NCBI GenBank assembly: GCA_001604005.1
Contig: LVAM01000010.1
Span: 369,924 to 433,923 of the forward strand
DNA: 64,000 nt
Source: Clostridiales bacterium Firm_07
GTDB lineage: Bacteria; Bacillota; Clostridia; Oscillospirales; CAG-272
Direction of reading: 5' to 3'
The first letter of the stretch is position 1. The number at the start of each line of letters is the position of its first letter. The notes below the pieces were generated by a model, which was given only the letters and a program-made list of their open reading frames with translations, was not told the origin of the DNA and did no database searches. Below, one piece after another: positions 45,835 to 53,972 of this stretch. Position numbers and translations under genes: made by a program.

Positions 45835-47184
45835 ATGCTGACACATCCGTATTTGCTCAAAGTGATGGAAGACGTCAAACGCCGCAACCCCGGCGAAGTC
45901 GAGTTTCATCAAACCGTCGCCGAAGTTCTGGAATCGCTGGAACCCGTCGTGAAGAAACGCCCCGAATTTATCGAAAAGGGCGTCATTGATATGATCGTCG
46001 AGCCCGAGCGCATCATCAAATTCCGCGTGCCGTGGGTCAATGATAAAGGCGAAGTTTGCGTCAACCGCGGCTTTCGCATTCAATTCAACAGCGCCATCGG
46101 ACCTTACAAAGGCGGGCTCCGTTTCCACCCCTCCGTGTACGAGGGCATCATCAAATTCCTCGGTTTCGAGCAGACCTTCAAAAACTCGCTTACCGGACTT
46201 CCGATGGGCGGCGGCAAGGGCGGTTCGGATTTTGATCCCAAGGGCAAATCCGACGCCGAAGTGATGCGTTTCTGCCAGAGCTTTATGACCGAACTTGCCA
46301 AACACATCGGCGCCAACACCGACGTGCCCGCCGGCGACATCGGCGTGGGCGCGCGGGAGATCGGCTATCTCTTCGGGCAATACAAACGCCTGCGCAACGA
46401 GTTTACCGGCGTGCTGACGGGCAAAGGAATGCCTTACGGCGGCTCGCTCATTCGTCCCGAAGCCACGGGCTACGGCGCGGTGTATTACACCACCGAACTG
46501 CTCAAATACTTCGGCGACGACATCAAAGGTAAGACCTTTGCCGTCTCCGGTTTCGGCAACGTGGCGTGGGGCACCGTGAAAAAGATCAACGAGCTCGGCG
46601 GCAAGGTGCTGACCATCTCCGGCCCCGACGGCTACGTGTACGATAAGGACGGCATCTCCACCGACGAAAAAGTAGACTTTATGCTGGAAATGCGCGCCTC
46701 CTGCCGCAACCGCGTGGAAGATTATGCCGACAAGTTCGGCGTACCGTTCTTCAAGGGCGAAAAGCCCTGGGGCGTCAAGGCCGATATTCTGATGCCCTGC
46801 GCCACGCAAAACGAGGTCGATATGGCAGAGGCGAAGAAAATGGTGGCAAACGGCCTCAAATATTATATTGAAGTCGCCAATATGCCCACCACCAACGAAG
46901 CGCTCGCTTATCTCAAAGAAAACGGCGTGATCGTGGCGCCCTCGAAAGCGGTCAACGCCGGCGGCGTTGCCGTTTCGGGTCTTGAAATGAGCCAAAACTC
47001 GATGCGCTACTCCTGGACGGCAGAGGAAGTGGACGAGAAACTGAAAGCCATTATGTCCAACATCTTCAACACCTCGATCAAGACCGCCCACGAATACGGA
47101 CTCGGCGACGACCTTGTGGCGGGCGCCAACATCGCGGGCTTCCTCAAAGTGGCAGAGGCTATGCTTGCTTTCGGCGTTTGCTGA
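45835..47184 (+). CDS. gdhA: NADP-type glutamate dehydrogenase
   Basis: 449 aa, the length of hexameric type I enzymes. It makes glutamate from 2-oxoglutarate and ammonia. GPYKGGLRFHP and LTGLPMGGGKGGSDFDPKGKS (substrate site, with the catalytic Lys in the GGGKGG stretch), DVPAGDIGVGAREIGYLFG, and the dinucleotide-binding FAVSGFGNVAWGTV are all present. It gives a third route of ammonia assimilation besides the two glutamine synthetases, but its leader has no ANTAR-type loop that I can see. ATG follows AAGGAGA. Confidence 0.96.
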   Translation: MLTHPYLLKVMEDVKRRNPGEVEFHQTVAEVLESLEPVVKKRPEFIEKGVIDMIVEPERIIKFRVPWVNDKGEVCVNRGFRIQFNSAIGPYKGGLRFHPSVYEGIIKFLGFEQTFKNSLTGLPMGGGKGGSDFDPKGKSDAEVMRFCQSFMTELAKHIGANTDVPAGDIGVGAREIGYLFGQYKRLRNEFTGVLTGKGMPYGGSLIRPEATGYGAVYYTTELLKYFGDDIKGKTFAVSGFGNVAWGTVKKINELGGKVLTISGPDGYVYDKDGISTDEKVDFMLEMRASCRNRVEDYADKFGVPFFKGEKPWGVKADILMPCATQNEVDMAEAKKMVANGLKYYIEVANMPTTNEALAYLKENGVIVAPSKAVNAGGVAVSGLEMSQNSMRYSWTAEEVDEKLKAIMSNIFNTSIKTAHEYGLGDDLVAGANIAGFLKVAEAMLAFGVC

Positions 47185-47191
47185 TCCAACG

Positions 47192-47223
47192 AAAAAACCG
47201 CGCTTGCAAAAGCGCGGTTTTTT
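47192..47223. terminator. Terminator after gdhA
   Basis: AAAACCGCGCTT/AAGCGCGGTTTT stem followed by T residues. Confidence 0.9.
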
Positions 47224-47244
47224 GCGAAATCCCGTATACAAACA

Positions 47245-47273
47245 TTGACAAAGAGAAAAGAATATGGTACAAT
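47245..47273 (+). promoter_or_regulatory. Promoter of the mgtE transcript
   Basis: TTGACA (47245-47250), a 17-nt spacer and TACAAT (47268-47273). It leaves a leader of nearly 200 nt before mgtE. Confidence 0.83.
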
Positions 47274-47307
47274 AAGCACCTGAAATATATTCGACGGAGG
47301 TGAGGAA

Positions 47308-47406
47308 ATGGAATCCGGCGGTTTTGACCGAAGTAGCGGTAACGGCGTCGACCGAGGGCGCGGCACGGGATTCTTGTTTTTTCCCGCCTCTGCCGTGCTC
47401 CTTTGA
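47308..47406 (+). CDS. Candidate leader peptide in the mgtE leader (32 aa)
   Basis: A complete short frame starts at ATG 47308, seven bases after a full GGAGG, and stops at TGA 47404-47406, immediately before the terminator hairpin. It begins MESGGFDRSSGNGVDRG and ends FLFFPASAVLL: a polar Gly/Arg/Ser half and a hydrophobic half. Position and ribosome site suggest translation-dependent control of mgtE, as with mgtL in enteric bacteria. Alternatively the sequence is a structured metal riboswitch with a coincidental frame; GGUGAGG at its start is reminiscent of an M-box, but the rest of that consensus is not recognisable. Confidence 0.55.
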   Translation: MESGGFDRSSGNGVDRGRGTGFLFFPASAVLL

Positions 47407-47407
47407 G

Positions 47408-47442
47408 ATGCCGTCGCCCTTTTGCGACCGGCATTTTTGTTT
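47408..47442 (+). terminator. Attenuator hairpin upstream of mgtE
   Basis: Stem ATGCCG-TCGC/GCGA-C-CGGCAT (47408-47417 with 47424-47434, one bulged C) followed by TTTTGTTTT, 30 bases before the mgtE start. A ribosome finishing the leader frame would cover the 5' arm. Confidence 0.82.
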
Positions 47443-47471
47443 TGCCGCACATTTTCAAAGGAGGTTCTCTT

Positions 47472-48893
47472 ATGGAAGAAAACGAACTGCAAACGAGAGA
47501 AGAGGAAAACTCTTCCTCTGACAAAGATTACCGCGCCGAGCTCTCGGCGCTGGTGAGCAGCACCATCTCCCCCAAGGCGTTGGCAGACAGACTGACCGAC
47601 TATCACGCGCACGACATTGCCGACACTCTGCCGCTGTTGGACGGCGCGGCGCGCGCCAAAATTTACCGGGTGCTGGATGCCGAAACACTGGCGGATATTC
47701 TCGAAAACGCGGAAGATCCCGCGCAATATTTGGGAGAACTGCCGCTCCGCAAGCGCACCGACGTCCTCTCGGATATGGACGTCTCTTACGCGGTGGATTA
47801 CCTCAAAGGGTTGGAGCGCGGCGAGCGTTCGATCCTGCTTGACCTGCTTCCGGGCGAAACGCGCAAAGACATTTCGCTTCTTCTTTCGTTTGACGAAGAC
47901 GAGATCGGCAGTATCATCAGCACCAACTATATCGAGATCTCCTCGTCGCTCAGCGTCAAGGACGCGATGCACGCGCTGGTGGAGCAAGCCGCCGAAAACG
48001 ACAACATTTCCACGCTTTACGTGGTAGACGAAAACCATTTGTATTACGGCGCGATCGACCTCAAAGATCTCATCATCGCGCGGGAAACGACGCCGCTTTC
48101 GGACATCATCGCCACACAATATCCGTACCTGTACGCGCACGAGGCGATCGCGGACTGCGTGGACCGTATCAAAAAATATTCCGAAGACTCGATCCCGGTA
48201 CTTGACGACAACGACAAACTCATCGGCGTGATCACGGCGGAAGACGTCATCCGCATCGTGGACGACGAAATGGGCGAAGATTACGCCAAGTTCGCCGGTC
48301 TGACGGCGGAAGAAGACCTGCACGAACCCGTAAAGCAAAGTATCGCAAAGCGTTTGCCGTGGCTTTTCACACTGCTCGGGCTCGGACTCATCGTTTCCGC
48401 CGTGGTCGGCGTTTTCGAGTCGGTCATCGCGTCTCTCACGCTGGTCATCTGCTTCCAGTCTCTGATCCTGGATATGGCAGGTAACGTGGGCACGCAATCG
48501 CTTGCCGTTACGATCCGCGTGCTCTCCGACGCGCAGCTCGAACGTCGGCAAAAGGCATTGCTCGTTTTCAAAGAGGCGCGCGTGGGACTTCTCAACGGTC
48601 TCATTCTCGGCTCTTCCTCGTGTCTGCTCGTAGGATTGTATATCCACTTCTTCAAACATCAGACCTTCGCCGCCGCTTATGCCATTTCGGGCTGTATCGG
48701 CGCGGCGCTCCTTGTGGCAATGCTCCTTTCCGCGGTGGTCGGCACCGTCATTCCGCTCTTTTTCAAGCGCATCCACATCGACCCCGCCGTGGCTTCCGGT
48801 CCGCTGATCACCACCATCAACGACCTTGTCGCCGTGGTCACCTATTACGGTCTCACCTATCTCTTCCTACTCAAATTTTTACACTTATCCTGA
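47472..48893 (+). CDS. mgtE: Magnesium transporter MgtE
   Basis: 473 aa from ATG 47472 behind AAGGAGG; an upstream in-frame ATG lies inside the attenuator. Domain order is typical: an N-terminal superhelical domain (HDIADTLPLLDG, about residues 40-150), two CBS domains (about 155-280; ending GVITAEDVIRIVDDE), and a five-helix membrane pore (GNVGTQSLAVTIR and EARVGLLNGLILG are conserved). MgtE is a Mg2+-gated channel whose cytoplasmic domains close at high Mg2+. A regulated leader precedes it. Confidence 0.95.
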   Translation: MEENELQTREEENSSSDKDYRAELSALVSSTISPKALADRLTDYHAHDIADTLPLLDGAARAKIYRVLDAETLADILENAEDPAQYLGELPLRKRTDVLSDMDVSYAVDYLKGLERGERSILLDLLPGETRKDISLLLSFDEDEIGSIISTNYIEISSSLSVKDAMHALVEQAAENDNISTLYVVDENHLYYGAIDLKDLIIARETTPLSDIIATQYPYLYAHEAIADCVDRIKKYSEDSIPVLDDNDKLIGVITAEDVIRIVDDEMGEDYAKFAGLTAEEDLHEPVKQSIAKRLPWLFTLLGLGLIVSAVVGVFESVIASLTLVICFQSLILDMAGNVGTQSLAVTIRVLSDAQLERRQKALLVFKEARVGLLNGLILGSSSCLLVGLYIHFFKHQTFAAAYAISGCIGAALLVAMLLSAVVGTVIPLFFKRIHIDPAVASGPLITTINDLVAVVTYYGLTYLFLLKFLHLS

Positions 48894-48896
48894 TCG

Positions 48897-48935
48897 AAAA
48901 CCCCCGAAACGCATTGCGTTTCGGGGGTTCTTTTA
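48897..48935. terminator. Bidirectional terminator after mgtE
   Basis: CCCCCGAAACGC/GCGTTTCGGGGG stem (48901-48912 with 48916-48927) with A and T runs at its ends, between convergent genes. Confidence 0.9.
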
Positions 48936-50174
48936 TTGCGGCGCCTCGTCCGGTGGAGCGGCGGCGTCTTTTTTGTCGGGACAAAATCCCCACAGCATCA
49001 CGGCGCCAAGGCGCAGTGCGTTGGCGAGGAGCGACGCCCACACGAATCCGTCAAGCCCCCACTTTGCGGTGGCGACGATGGTGAGCGCGAAAAATTCCGC
49101 GCCGTAACAAAGATTGAAGATAAATTGCTTCTTTTCACCGCGGAAGCGAAGCAACACCACAAGAAGCACGCCGGAGACAAAATACAGAACCTGGCTGAAA
49201 ATGGCGGCGAAGAAATACGGTTTCGCGAGCGTATAAAGACCGGGATAAAGGATCGGCAAAATGAGGACCGATCCGAGCATACACCCGCCGAGTATCGCGC
49301 CGCCGAGCACGCCGCCCGAAAGCGCGAAAACACTCCACATACGGCGCGTAAGCCCCTTATCGTAGCGCACCAGATAACTGATGAGCAGTGCGTTGAGCGG
49401 CACGGTGAGAAGCGCCGCCACCTTACCGAAAAGCGACGCGGTATAATAGATCGACACCGACTCGCCGCCCGAAAGCGCGAGAAGCACCAAGCGATCGGCG
49501 TTGAGGGTGAGATTTTCAAAAAGCCCCGACAGCGTGAGGAGCCCGAGACTGCCGAGTACCGCGCGGTTTTGCGGCGAAATTTTGAAAGGACGGCGGAAAA
49601 TGCCCCCGAAAACGCCCGCGTACAGCACGCCGAACGCCTCGCCCGTGAGGATCGCGCTCATCCAATTGCCCGTCAGACGGTACACGAAAAGTCCGCCGAT
49701 GTAGCCGAGCGAGATCATCGCGTAAAAGAGGAAATAATGCGCAAAGCGCATCGAGAGTTTAAAGGGCACGTCGGCGTAATAGCGAAACGCCGTCATCAAA
49801 ATGAGCAAGGCATAGATCGCAAAATAGACAGGCGTCAAAAGATGGAGCAAGTAAAGGAAGACCGCGCCGCCCGCCGCCGAGATCAGCGCCGAAACGACGA
49901 GAAACAGGTTGTAATCGCCGTTGGCGGGGTGAAGTACGCGCTCCTCGACCATACGCGAATAGTTTGCCGCGCCGCCGAGCGTGTTGGAAGTGATCGACAC
50001 AAAGGCGAGGAGTGAGAGCGCCACGCCGTATCCGTCGTTGCCGAGTCTGCGCTGGATAAAGGGATACAGCACGAATTGTATCGTCACGTTGAGCAAGAGG
50101 ATCGCGCCGATGTTGAAAGCGAGATCCTTGATTTTTTGCTTGTTGTCTCGAAAGAAAATCTTGTTTGCTTTCAT
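48933..50174 (-). CDS. Polysaccharide flippase-like membrane protein (MOP superfamily)
   Basis: 413 aa with about 12 hydrophobic segments and the N-terminal topology of Wzx/MurJ-like exporters (LAFNIGAILLLNVTIQFVLYP, then QRRLGNDGYGVALSLLAF, a common motif in this family). It probably flips a lipid-linked sugar or a related polymer. I use ATG 50174; a GTG one codon earlier is possible, and the ribosome site (GTGAGA) is weak, suggesting coupling to the glycosyltransferase gene, which ends 12 bases upstream. The pair forms a small surface-glycan unit. Confidence 0.82.
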   Translation of the reverse strand: MKANKIFFRDNKQKIKDLAFNIGAILLLNVTIQFVLYPFIQRRLGNDGYGVALSLLAFVSITSNTLGGAANYSRMVEERVLHPANGDYNLFLVVSALISAAGGAVFLYLLHLLTPVYFAIYALLILMTAFRYYADVPFKLSMRFAHYFLFYAMISLGYIGGLFVYRLTGNWMSAILTGEAFGVLYAGVFGGIFRRPFKISPQNRAVLGSLGLLTLSGLFENLTLNADRLVLLALSGGESVSIYYTASLFGKVAALLTVPLNALLISYLVRYDKGLTRRMWSVFALSGGVLGGAILGGCMLGSVLILPILYPGLYTLAKPYFFAAIFSQVLYFVSGVLLVVLLRFRGEKKQFIFNLCYGAEFFALTIVATAKWGLDGFVWASLLANALRLGAVMLWGFCPDKKDAAAPPDEAPQ

Positions 50175-50186
50175 CACATTCTCACT

Positions 50187-52058
50187 TTACGGCAATGAAG
50201 TCGAAAGACGCCACACCTCAACGGTATAGCCGTCACTGATCGTGTCGGCGCAAACCGGCACGTAGTTCTCGGAAAGGAAACCCGAAAGGAAATTCTGCAT
50301 CGCGGTGAGCCCGCTCTCCTCGCCCGCGCGGAACGATTCTTCCTGCGTGCCGCGCACGTATTCGTGGATGCGGCACACCACCACAAGCCGCGGCTTTTTT
50401 TCGCGGAGCACCTCGATGTCGTCGCGCACCGCTTGATCGGTAGCGACGTCAAGCCACTGGATCGCCGTTTTCGTGGCGCGCTCGCGCTCCGTAAGAAGAT
50501 AAAGAACCGGCATATGCGGGAAAACAAAGATCTCGTCAGCGGGCGTGGTGTGGGTCTCGGCCGCCCAAAGAACGTGGCGATACATCCGCGCATAAGCGGG
50601 CGACATCGAGATGCCGCGGAGCAGCGGCGTATCCACACGCTCGGTCTGCTCGGCAAGCATACCGGTTTGAAGCCCCCACCAACTGTACATCTGCCACGTT
50701 TTGCGCTCGATGCCGAAACCGGTGTTGAGCAACATCAAAAACGCAAGAGAAAGCGTGGCAAAGCGTTTGCCGTGGAATCGGAAAGCAGGCAAAAAGAGCG
50801 ACGCGACGAGGGGATAGCAAAGCGCCACCTGGCTCTCGCAAAGTCCGCCCGAGGTGCAGACCGCGTATCCGAGCGTGAACAGCACGCCGGTGAAAAAACA
50901 AAACGTGAGCAAATACGCGGGCGCCTCGGTCTTTTTGAGGCGCGCGCGAATCAGAAAGACGACAGACACGACAAAGACGGCGGTGGCAACGAGAAACGCC
51001 GTAAACATTTTTTGCTCTCCGATCCACCACGCGCCGTGCTTTTCAAAAAGGAACGACGCGCCCGTGAAACATACGGCAAAGGAGAGAGAAAGGAAAAGCC
51101 ACCAAAAAAGAGGCCGCGGGCGTTCTTCTTTGCGCGCCGGCGCGCGGCGGGACAACGTGCGGAAGAGGAAGAGCAGAGAAAAGACAAGCGCCGCGCCCAG
51201 CGCGCCGAGCCCTAAATTTTTGAGCGACCGCGGGATAAAGCCGAACAGGAGCGAAAATACACTGCCGCCTTTCGCGGCGGCGGCGGCGCGGAAGTTATAG
51301 TAAAAATACGCGGAAAGCGCGCCGTACGCGCCGAGAAAAGCAAACGTGACGCCGTAAAGCACGACCGTGACGCCGGCAAGAACGCCGAGCGCGAGCAAAT
51401 ACGCGCGGCGGCGGCGCGAAACAAGCGCGGCAAACAGGAAAAACGCGCCGCAGAAAAGCAGGAAGAAAAGTCCGCTGCTCTGTTTATAAAGGCTTGCCGT
51501 GACCGCAAAGACCGCGCCGAGATACAGGGCGGGGTCGGTCAGTACACACTTCTTTGTTTCGCGCTCGATCTTGTCGATCACGCAAAGGAAACAATAAAGA
51601 GAAGCATACACCGACAGATCCATCAATCGGATATAATCGTAAAAGATCTGCACCGCTTCGCTCTGCAAGATCGCCGCCGCAAGCACGCCGGCAAACGCCG
51701 CAAAGACCGGCTTTTTCGTCAGTTTGAGAAAAATGAGGTAGGAAAGCGTACCGGTGCCGGCAAAAACGAGCGCGCCGAAGATACGTAAAGCGAGAAAACC
51801 GTACCCGAAAATTTTGGTAAACGCCGCGATGACGTAGACATAAAGCGGCGGAAAAAGCAACTCGAAATCCACGTACGGCACGGCGCCTTTTTCGTTGATC
51901 TGATACGCGTAATAGGAATACCACCCTTCGGTGGGCGGGAAAGAGCGCGTTGCCGCAAGCACGGCATAAAGGAGGCACAGCACGCCGACAACGACACCGA
52001 GCGTTATCTTGACTTTGCGTGCGCGTTCCCCAAGATCGGCTTCTTCTTCAAGCAACAT
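50187..52058 (-). CDS. Membrane glycosyltransferase-like protein (GT-C fold, GT39/ArnT type)
   Basis: 623 aa. The first helix is followed by a short extracellular loop with PTEGWYSYYAYQINEKG, where GT-C enzymes carry their acidic catalytic residues (here Glu). About eleven helices follow, then a C-terminal soluble domain of about 150 residues (ADEIFVFPHMPVLYLL ... PRLVVVCRIHEYV). Such enzymes use polyprenyl-phosphate sugars at the outer membrane face. ATG 52058 is chosen: it follows GGAAAGAG, and a Met at 52076 would leave only about 7 nt of leader after the predicted transcription start near 52083. Donor and acceptor are unknown. Confidence 0.82.
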   Translation of the reverse strand: MLLEEEADLGERARKVKITLGVVVGVLCLLYAVLAATRSFPPTEGWYSYYAYQINEKGAVPYVDFELLFPPLYVYVIAAFTKIFGYGFLALRIFGALVFAGTGTLSYLIFLKLTKKPVFAAFAGVLAAAILQSEAVQIFYDYIRLMDLSVYASLYCFLCVIDKIERETKKCVLTDPALYLGAVFAVTASLYKQSSGLFFLLFCGAFFLFAALVSRRRRAYLLALGVLAGVTVVLYGVTFAFLGAYGALSAYFYYNFRAAAAAKGGSVFSLLFGFIPRSLKNLGLGALGAALVFSLLFLFRTLSRRAPARKEERPRPLFWWLFLSLSFAVCFTGASFLFEKHGAWWIGEQKMFTAFLVATAVFVVSVVFLIRARLKKTEAPAYLLTFCFFTGVLFTLGYAVCTSGGLCESQVALCYPLVASLFLPAFRFHGKRFATLSLAFLMLLNTGFGIERKTWQMYSWWGLQTGMLAEQTERVDTPLLRGISMSPAYARMYRHVLWAAETHTTPADEIFVFPHMPVLYLLTERERATKTAIQWLDVATDQAVRDDIEVLREKKPRLVVVCRIHEYVRGTQEESFRAGEESGLTAMQNFLSGFLSENYVPVCADTISDGYTVEVWRLSTSLP

Positions 52059-52089
52059 TTTTCTCTTTCCTTTCATAGAATTATGATAT

Positions 52090-52118
52090 AGTATACCATA
52101 CGCGCGCAAAAAAAGCAA
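52090..52118 (-). promoter_or_regulatory. Promoter of the glycosyltransferase-flippase pair
   Basis: Minus-strand TTGCTT (52113-52118), a 17-nt spacer and TATACT (52090-52095). Confidence 0.72.
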
Positions 52119-52176
52119 GGGGCGCGCGGGCGCTTTCCTTCTTTTCCGACAATAATTGACATTTCCCCGTATTCTA

Positions 52177-52205
52177 TTGACAAAAAAGCGCTTTTTCTAT
52201 ATAAT
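52177..52205 (+). promoter_or_regulatory. Promoter of malQ
   Basis: TTGACA (52177-52182), a 17-nt spacer and TATAAT (52200-52205): perfect consensus. A second TTGACA at 52156 has no matching -10. Confidence 0.88.
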
Positions 52206-52249
52206 ATCCCTTGTCGGAAACGACGCAATCTTCCCCGAAGAGGTGCTCT

Positions 52250-53743
52250 ATGGACCCCCAAACAAATCCCGCTCTGCCCCGTGAGGCAGGCGTTTTACTC
52301 GCCATCAGCAGTCTGCCCTCTCCTTTCGGCGTCGGTACGCTCGGCAAAGAGGCTTTTGCCTTTGTGGATTTTCTCGCCGCGGCGGGACAAAAACTCTGGC
52401 AGGTGCTTCCCGTCAACCCCACCGCTTTCGGCGACAGTCCGTACCAATCCCCCGCCGCGCTTTCGGGCAATCCGTATTTTATCGATCCCGCCCTGCTTTA
52501 TGAGGAAGGGCTCCTGACCGAAAAAGAGGTGGGGGCGGCAAGGGACGTGTCTCCCCGCGTGAACTACGGAAAACTGTTCGATACCCGCTATACGCTACTC
52601 AAAAAAGCCTTTTCGCGCGCTGATCGCGAGAGCGCGGAATTTCTTGCTTTCTGCCGCGAAAACGAGGCGTGGCTGACCGATTACGCCCTCTTTATGGCGC
52701 TCAAAGAAACGCACGCGTTCTCCCCTTGGTATCTCTGGGAGGAGGAAAGCAAAAACTACGACTCCGCACGCGCGCTTGCCCCGGAAATGGCGACAGAACT
52801 TGCTTTTTGGCGCTGGGTGCAGTATGTTTTTATGAAACAGTGGAACGCCCTGCACCGTTACGCAAACGAAAAAGGAATCCGCATTATCGGTGATATGCCG
52901 ATCTACGTGGCGCACGACAGTATGGACGTTTGGCGGGCGCGGGAAGAATTTTTGCTGGACGCGGACGGCTATCCCGAAAAGATCGCCGGCTGTCCGCCCG
53001 ACGCTTTTACGAAAAACGGGCAACTGTGGGGCAACCCGCTTTACCGTTGGGACAAAATGGAGCGTGAGGGCTTTCCCTTTTGGATCGCGCGTATGCGCGC
53101 CAATCTTGCGCTGTTTGACCTTGTGCGCATCGACCATTTCCGCGGTTTCGCCGGATATTACGCCATTCCGGCGCGTGACAAGACCGCAAAAAACGGCGTA
53201 TGGGAAAAGGCGCCCGGCGAAAAACTGTTTTCCGCCGTGAAGGACGCTTTTCCGAACGCCGCCATTATCGCCGAAGACCTCGGTTTCATCACCCCCGACG
53301 TGCGGGAACTGCTCAAAAAGACCGGTTTTCCCGGCATGAAAGTGTTGCAATTTGCTTTTGACGCGCCGCAAAGCGAATATCTCCCACGCAACTTCACCAC
53401 CGATCGCGCGGTCGTCTACACCGGCTCGCACGATTCGGATTGCACCGCCACTTTCGTGCGGCGGTTGCGCGGAGAGCGGCTGCGCCGCTTCCATCTGGAA
53501 TGCCCCGTCAAACACGGCGAAACGCGCACGGAGTCTCTCATTCGTTTGGCGCTGGAAAGCCGCGCGGCGTTTGCCGTGATCCCGATGCAGGATTATCTCG
53601 GACAATCCAGCCGCGAGGGACGTATGAACACGCCCGCCGAACCGAGCGGCAACTGGACCTACCGTCTCCCGCCCGATTACGAAAAAGGCGATCTTGCCGC
53701 GCGCATGTTGCGTTTGACGCGCGCGAGCGGCAGATCACAATAA
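52250..53743 (+). CDS. malQ: 4-alpha-glucanotransferase
   Basis: 497 aa. A GH77 disproportionating enzyme that moves maltosyl units between alpha-1,4-glucans in glycogen and maltodextrin metabolism. Signatures: GVLLAISSLPSPFGVGTLG, WQVLPVNPTAFGDSPYQS, the nucleophile region LVRIDHFRGFAGYYAIP, the acid/base IIAEDLGFITPDV, and GSHDSDCTATF. ATG 52250 follows GAAGAGGTG; the longer frame is rejected because it would start about at the transcription start. It is a single gene with no other glycogen genes in view. Confidence 0.96.
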   Translation: MDPQTNPALPREAGVLLAISSLPSPFGVGTLGKEAFAFVDFLAAAGQKLWQVLPVNPTAFGDSPYQSPAALSGNPYFIDPALLYEEGLLTEKEVGAARDVSPRVNYGKLFDTRYTLLKKAFSRADRESAEFLAFCRENEAWLTDYALFMALKETHAFSPWYLWEEESKNYDSARALAPEMATELAFWRWVQYVFMKQWNALHRYANEKGIRIIGDMPIYVAHDSMDVWRAREEFLLDADGYPEKIAGCPPDAFTKNGQLWGNPLYRWDKMEREGFPFWIARMRANLALFDLVRIDHFRGFAGYYAIPARDKTAKNGVWEKAPGEKLFSAVKDAFPNAAIIAEDLGFITPDVRELLKKTGFPGMKVLQFAFDAPQSEYLPRNFTTDRAVVYTGSHDSDCTATFVRRLRGERLRRFHLECPVKHGETRTESLIRLALESRAAFAVIPMQDYLGQSSREGRMNTPAEPSGNWTYRLPPDYEKGDLAARMLRLTRASGRSQ

Positions 53744-53770
53744 AAAAAGAAAAAATCACGCCCGCTCCGC

Positions 53771-53799
53771 TTGACAAACGCGGGGCGGGCGTGTATAAT
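53771..53799 (+). promoter_or_regulatory. Promoter of the aromatic amino-acid operon
   Basis: TTGACA (53771-53776), a 17-nt spacer and TATAAT (53794-53799): perfect consensus, driving the leader peptide and eight structural genes. The GC-rich spacer forms an inverted repeat with sequence before the -35 (CGCCCGC ... GCGGGCG), a possible operator or a terminator for malQ. Confidence 0.9.
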
Positions 53800-53818
53800 G
53801 AAGAAAAGTCGAAGAAAG

Positions 53819-53885
53819 GAGATTTCCGCAAATGCTGTTTGGATACTATTATTTTACCCGCGCGATGGATATGGTCGGAAATCTC
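53819..53885 (+). promoter_or_regulatory. Leader stem 1:2 of the aromatic attenuator, sequestering the leader-peptide ribosome site
   Basis: GAGAUUUCCG (53819-53828, overlapping the leader peptide's AAGGAG) is perfectly complementary to CGGAAAUCUC (53876-53885). CGGAAA of this 3' arm is also complementary to UUUCCG (53924-53929) in the terminator's 5' arm, giving an alternative antiterminator. Confidence 0.72.
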
Positions 53886-53897
53886 GCCTCGCTTTGA
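53832..53897 (+). CDS. Phe/Tyr-rich leader peptide of the aromatic operon (21 aa)
   Basis: ATG 53832 is ten bases after AAGGAG and the frame stops at TGA 53895-53897. Codons 3-8 encode FGYYYF: five of six are Phe or Tyr, the end products of the operon. This composition, with the overlapping stems and terminator, matches leader-peptide attenuators such as pheL. A ribosome stalled at these codons would cover stem arm 1 and free arm 2 to block the terminator; a ribosome reaching the stop would cover arm 2 and allow termination. Confidence 0.85.
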   Translation: MLFGYYYFTRAMDMVGNLASL

Positions 53898-53916
53898 GTC
53901 GGTTTCAACATATTCA

Positions 53917-53959
53917 CCGCTTCTTTCCGTTTGGAAACAGAGAAGCGGCGTTTTTATTT
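53917..53959 (+). terminator. Attenuator terminator upstream of pheA
   Basis: Stem CCGCTTC-TTTCC/GGAAA-GAAGCGG (53917-53928 with 53933-53948, with a CAGA bulge) followed by TTTTTATTT. It lies between leader peptide and pheA. Confidence 0.88.
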
Positions 53960-53972
53960 CGGGGGATGAAAA

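Noticed and set aside
47291..47310. M-box (magnesium riboswitch) in the mgtE leader
   Set aside because: Only GGUGAGG resembles the consensus; the conserved internal blocks that should follow are not present.
47300..47521. GTG-started frame overlapping the mgtE leader and gene
   Set aside because: It is out of frame with mgtE and overlaps a better-supported leader frame; composition is not protein-like.
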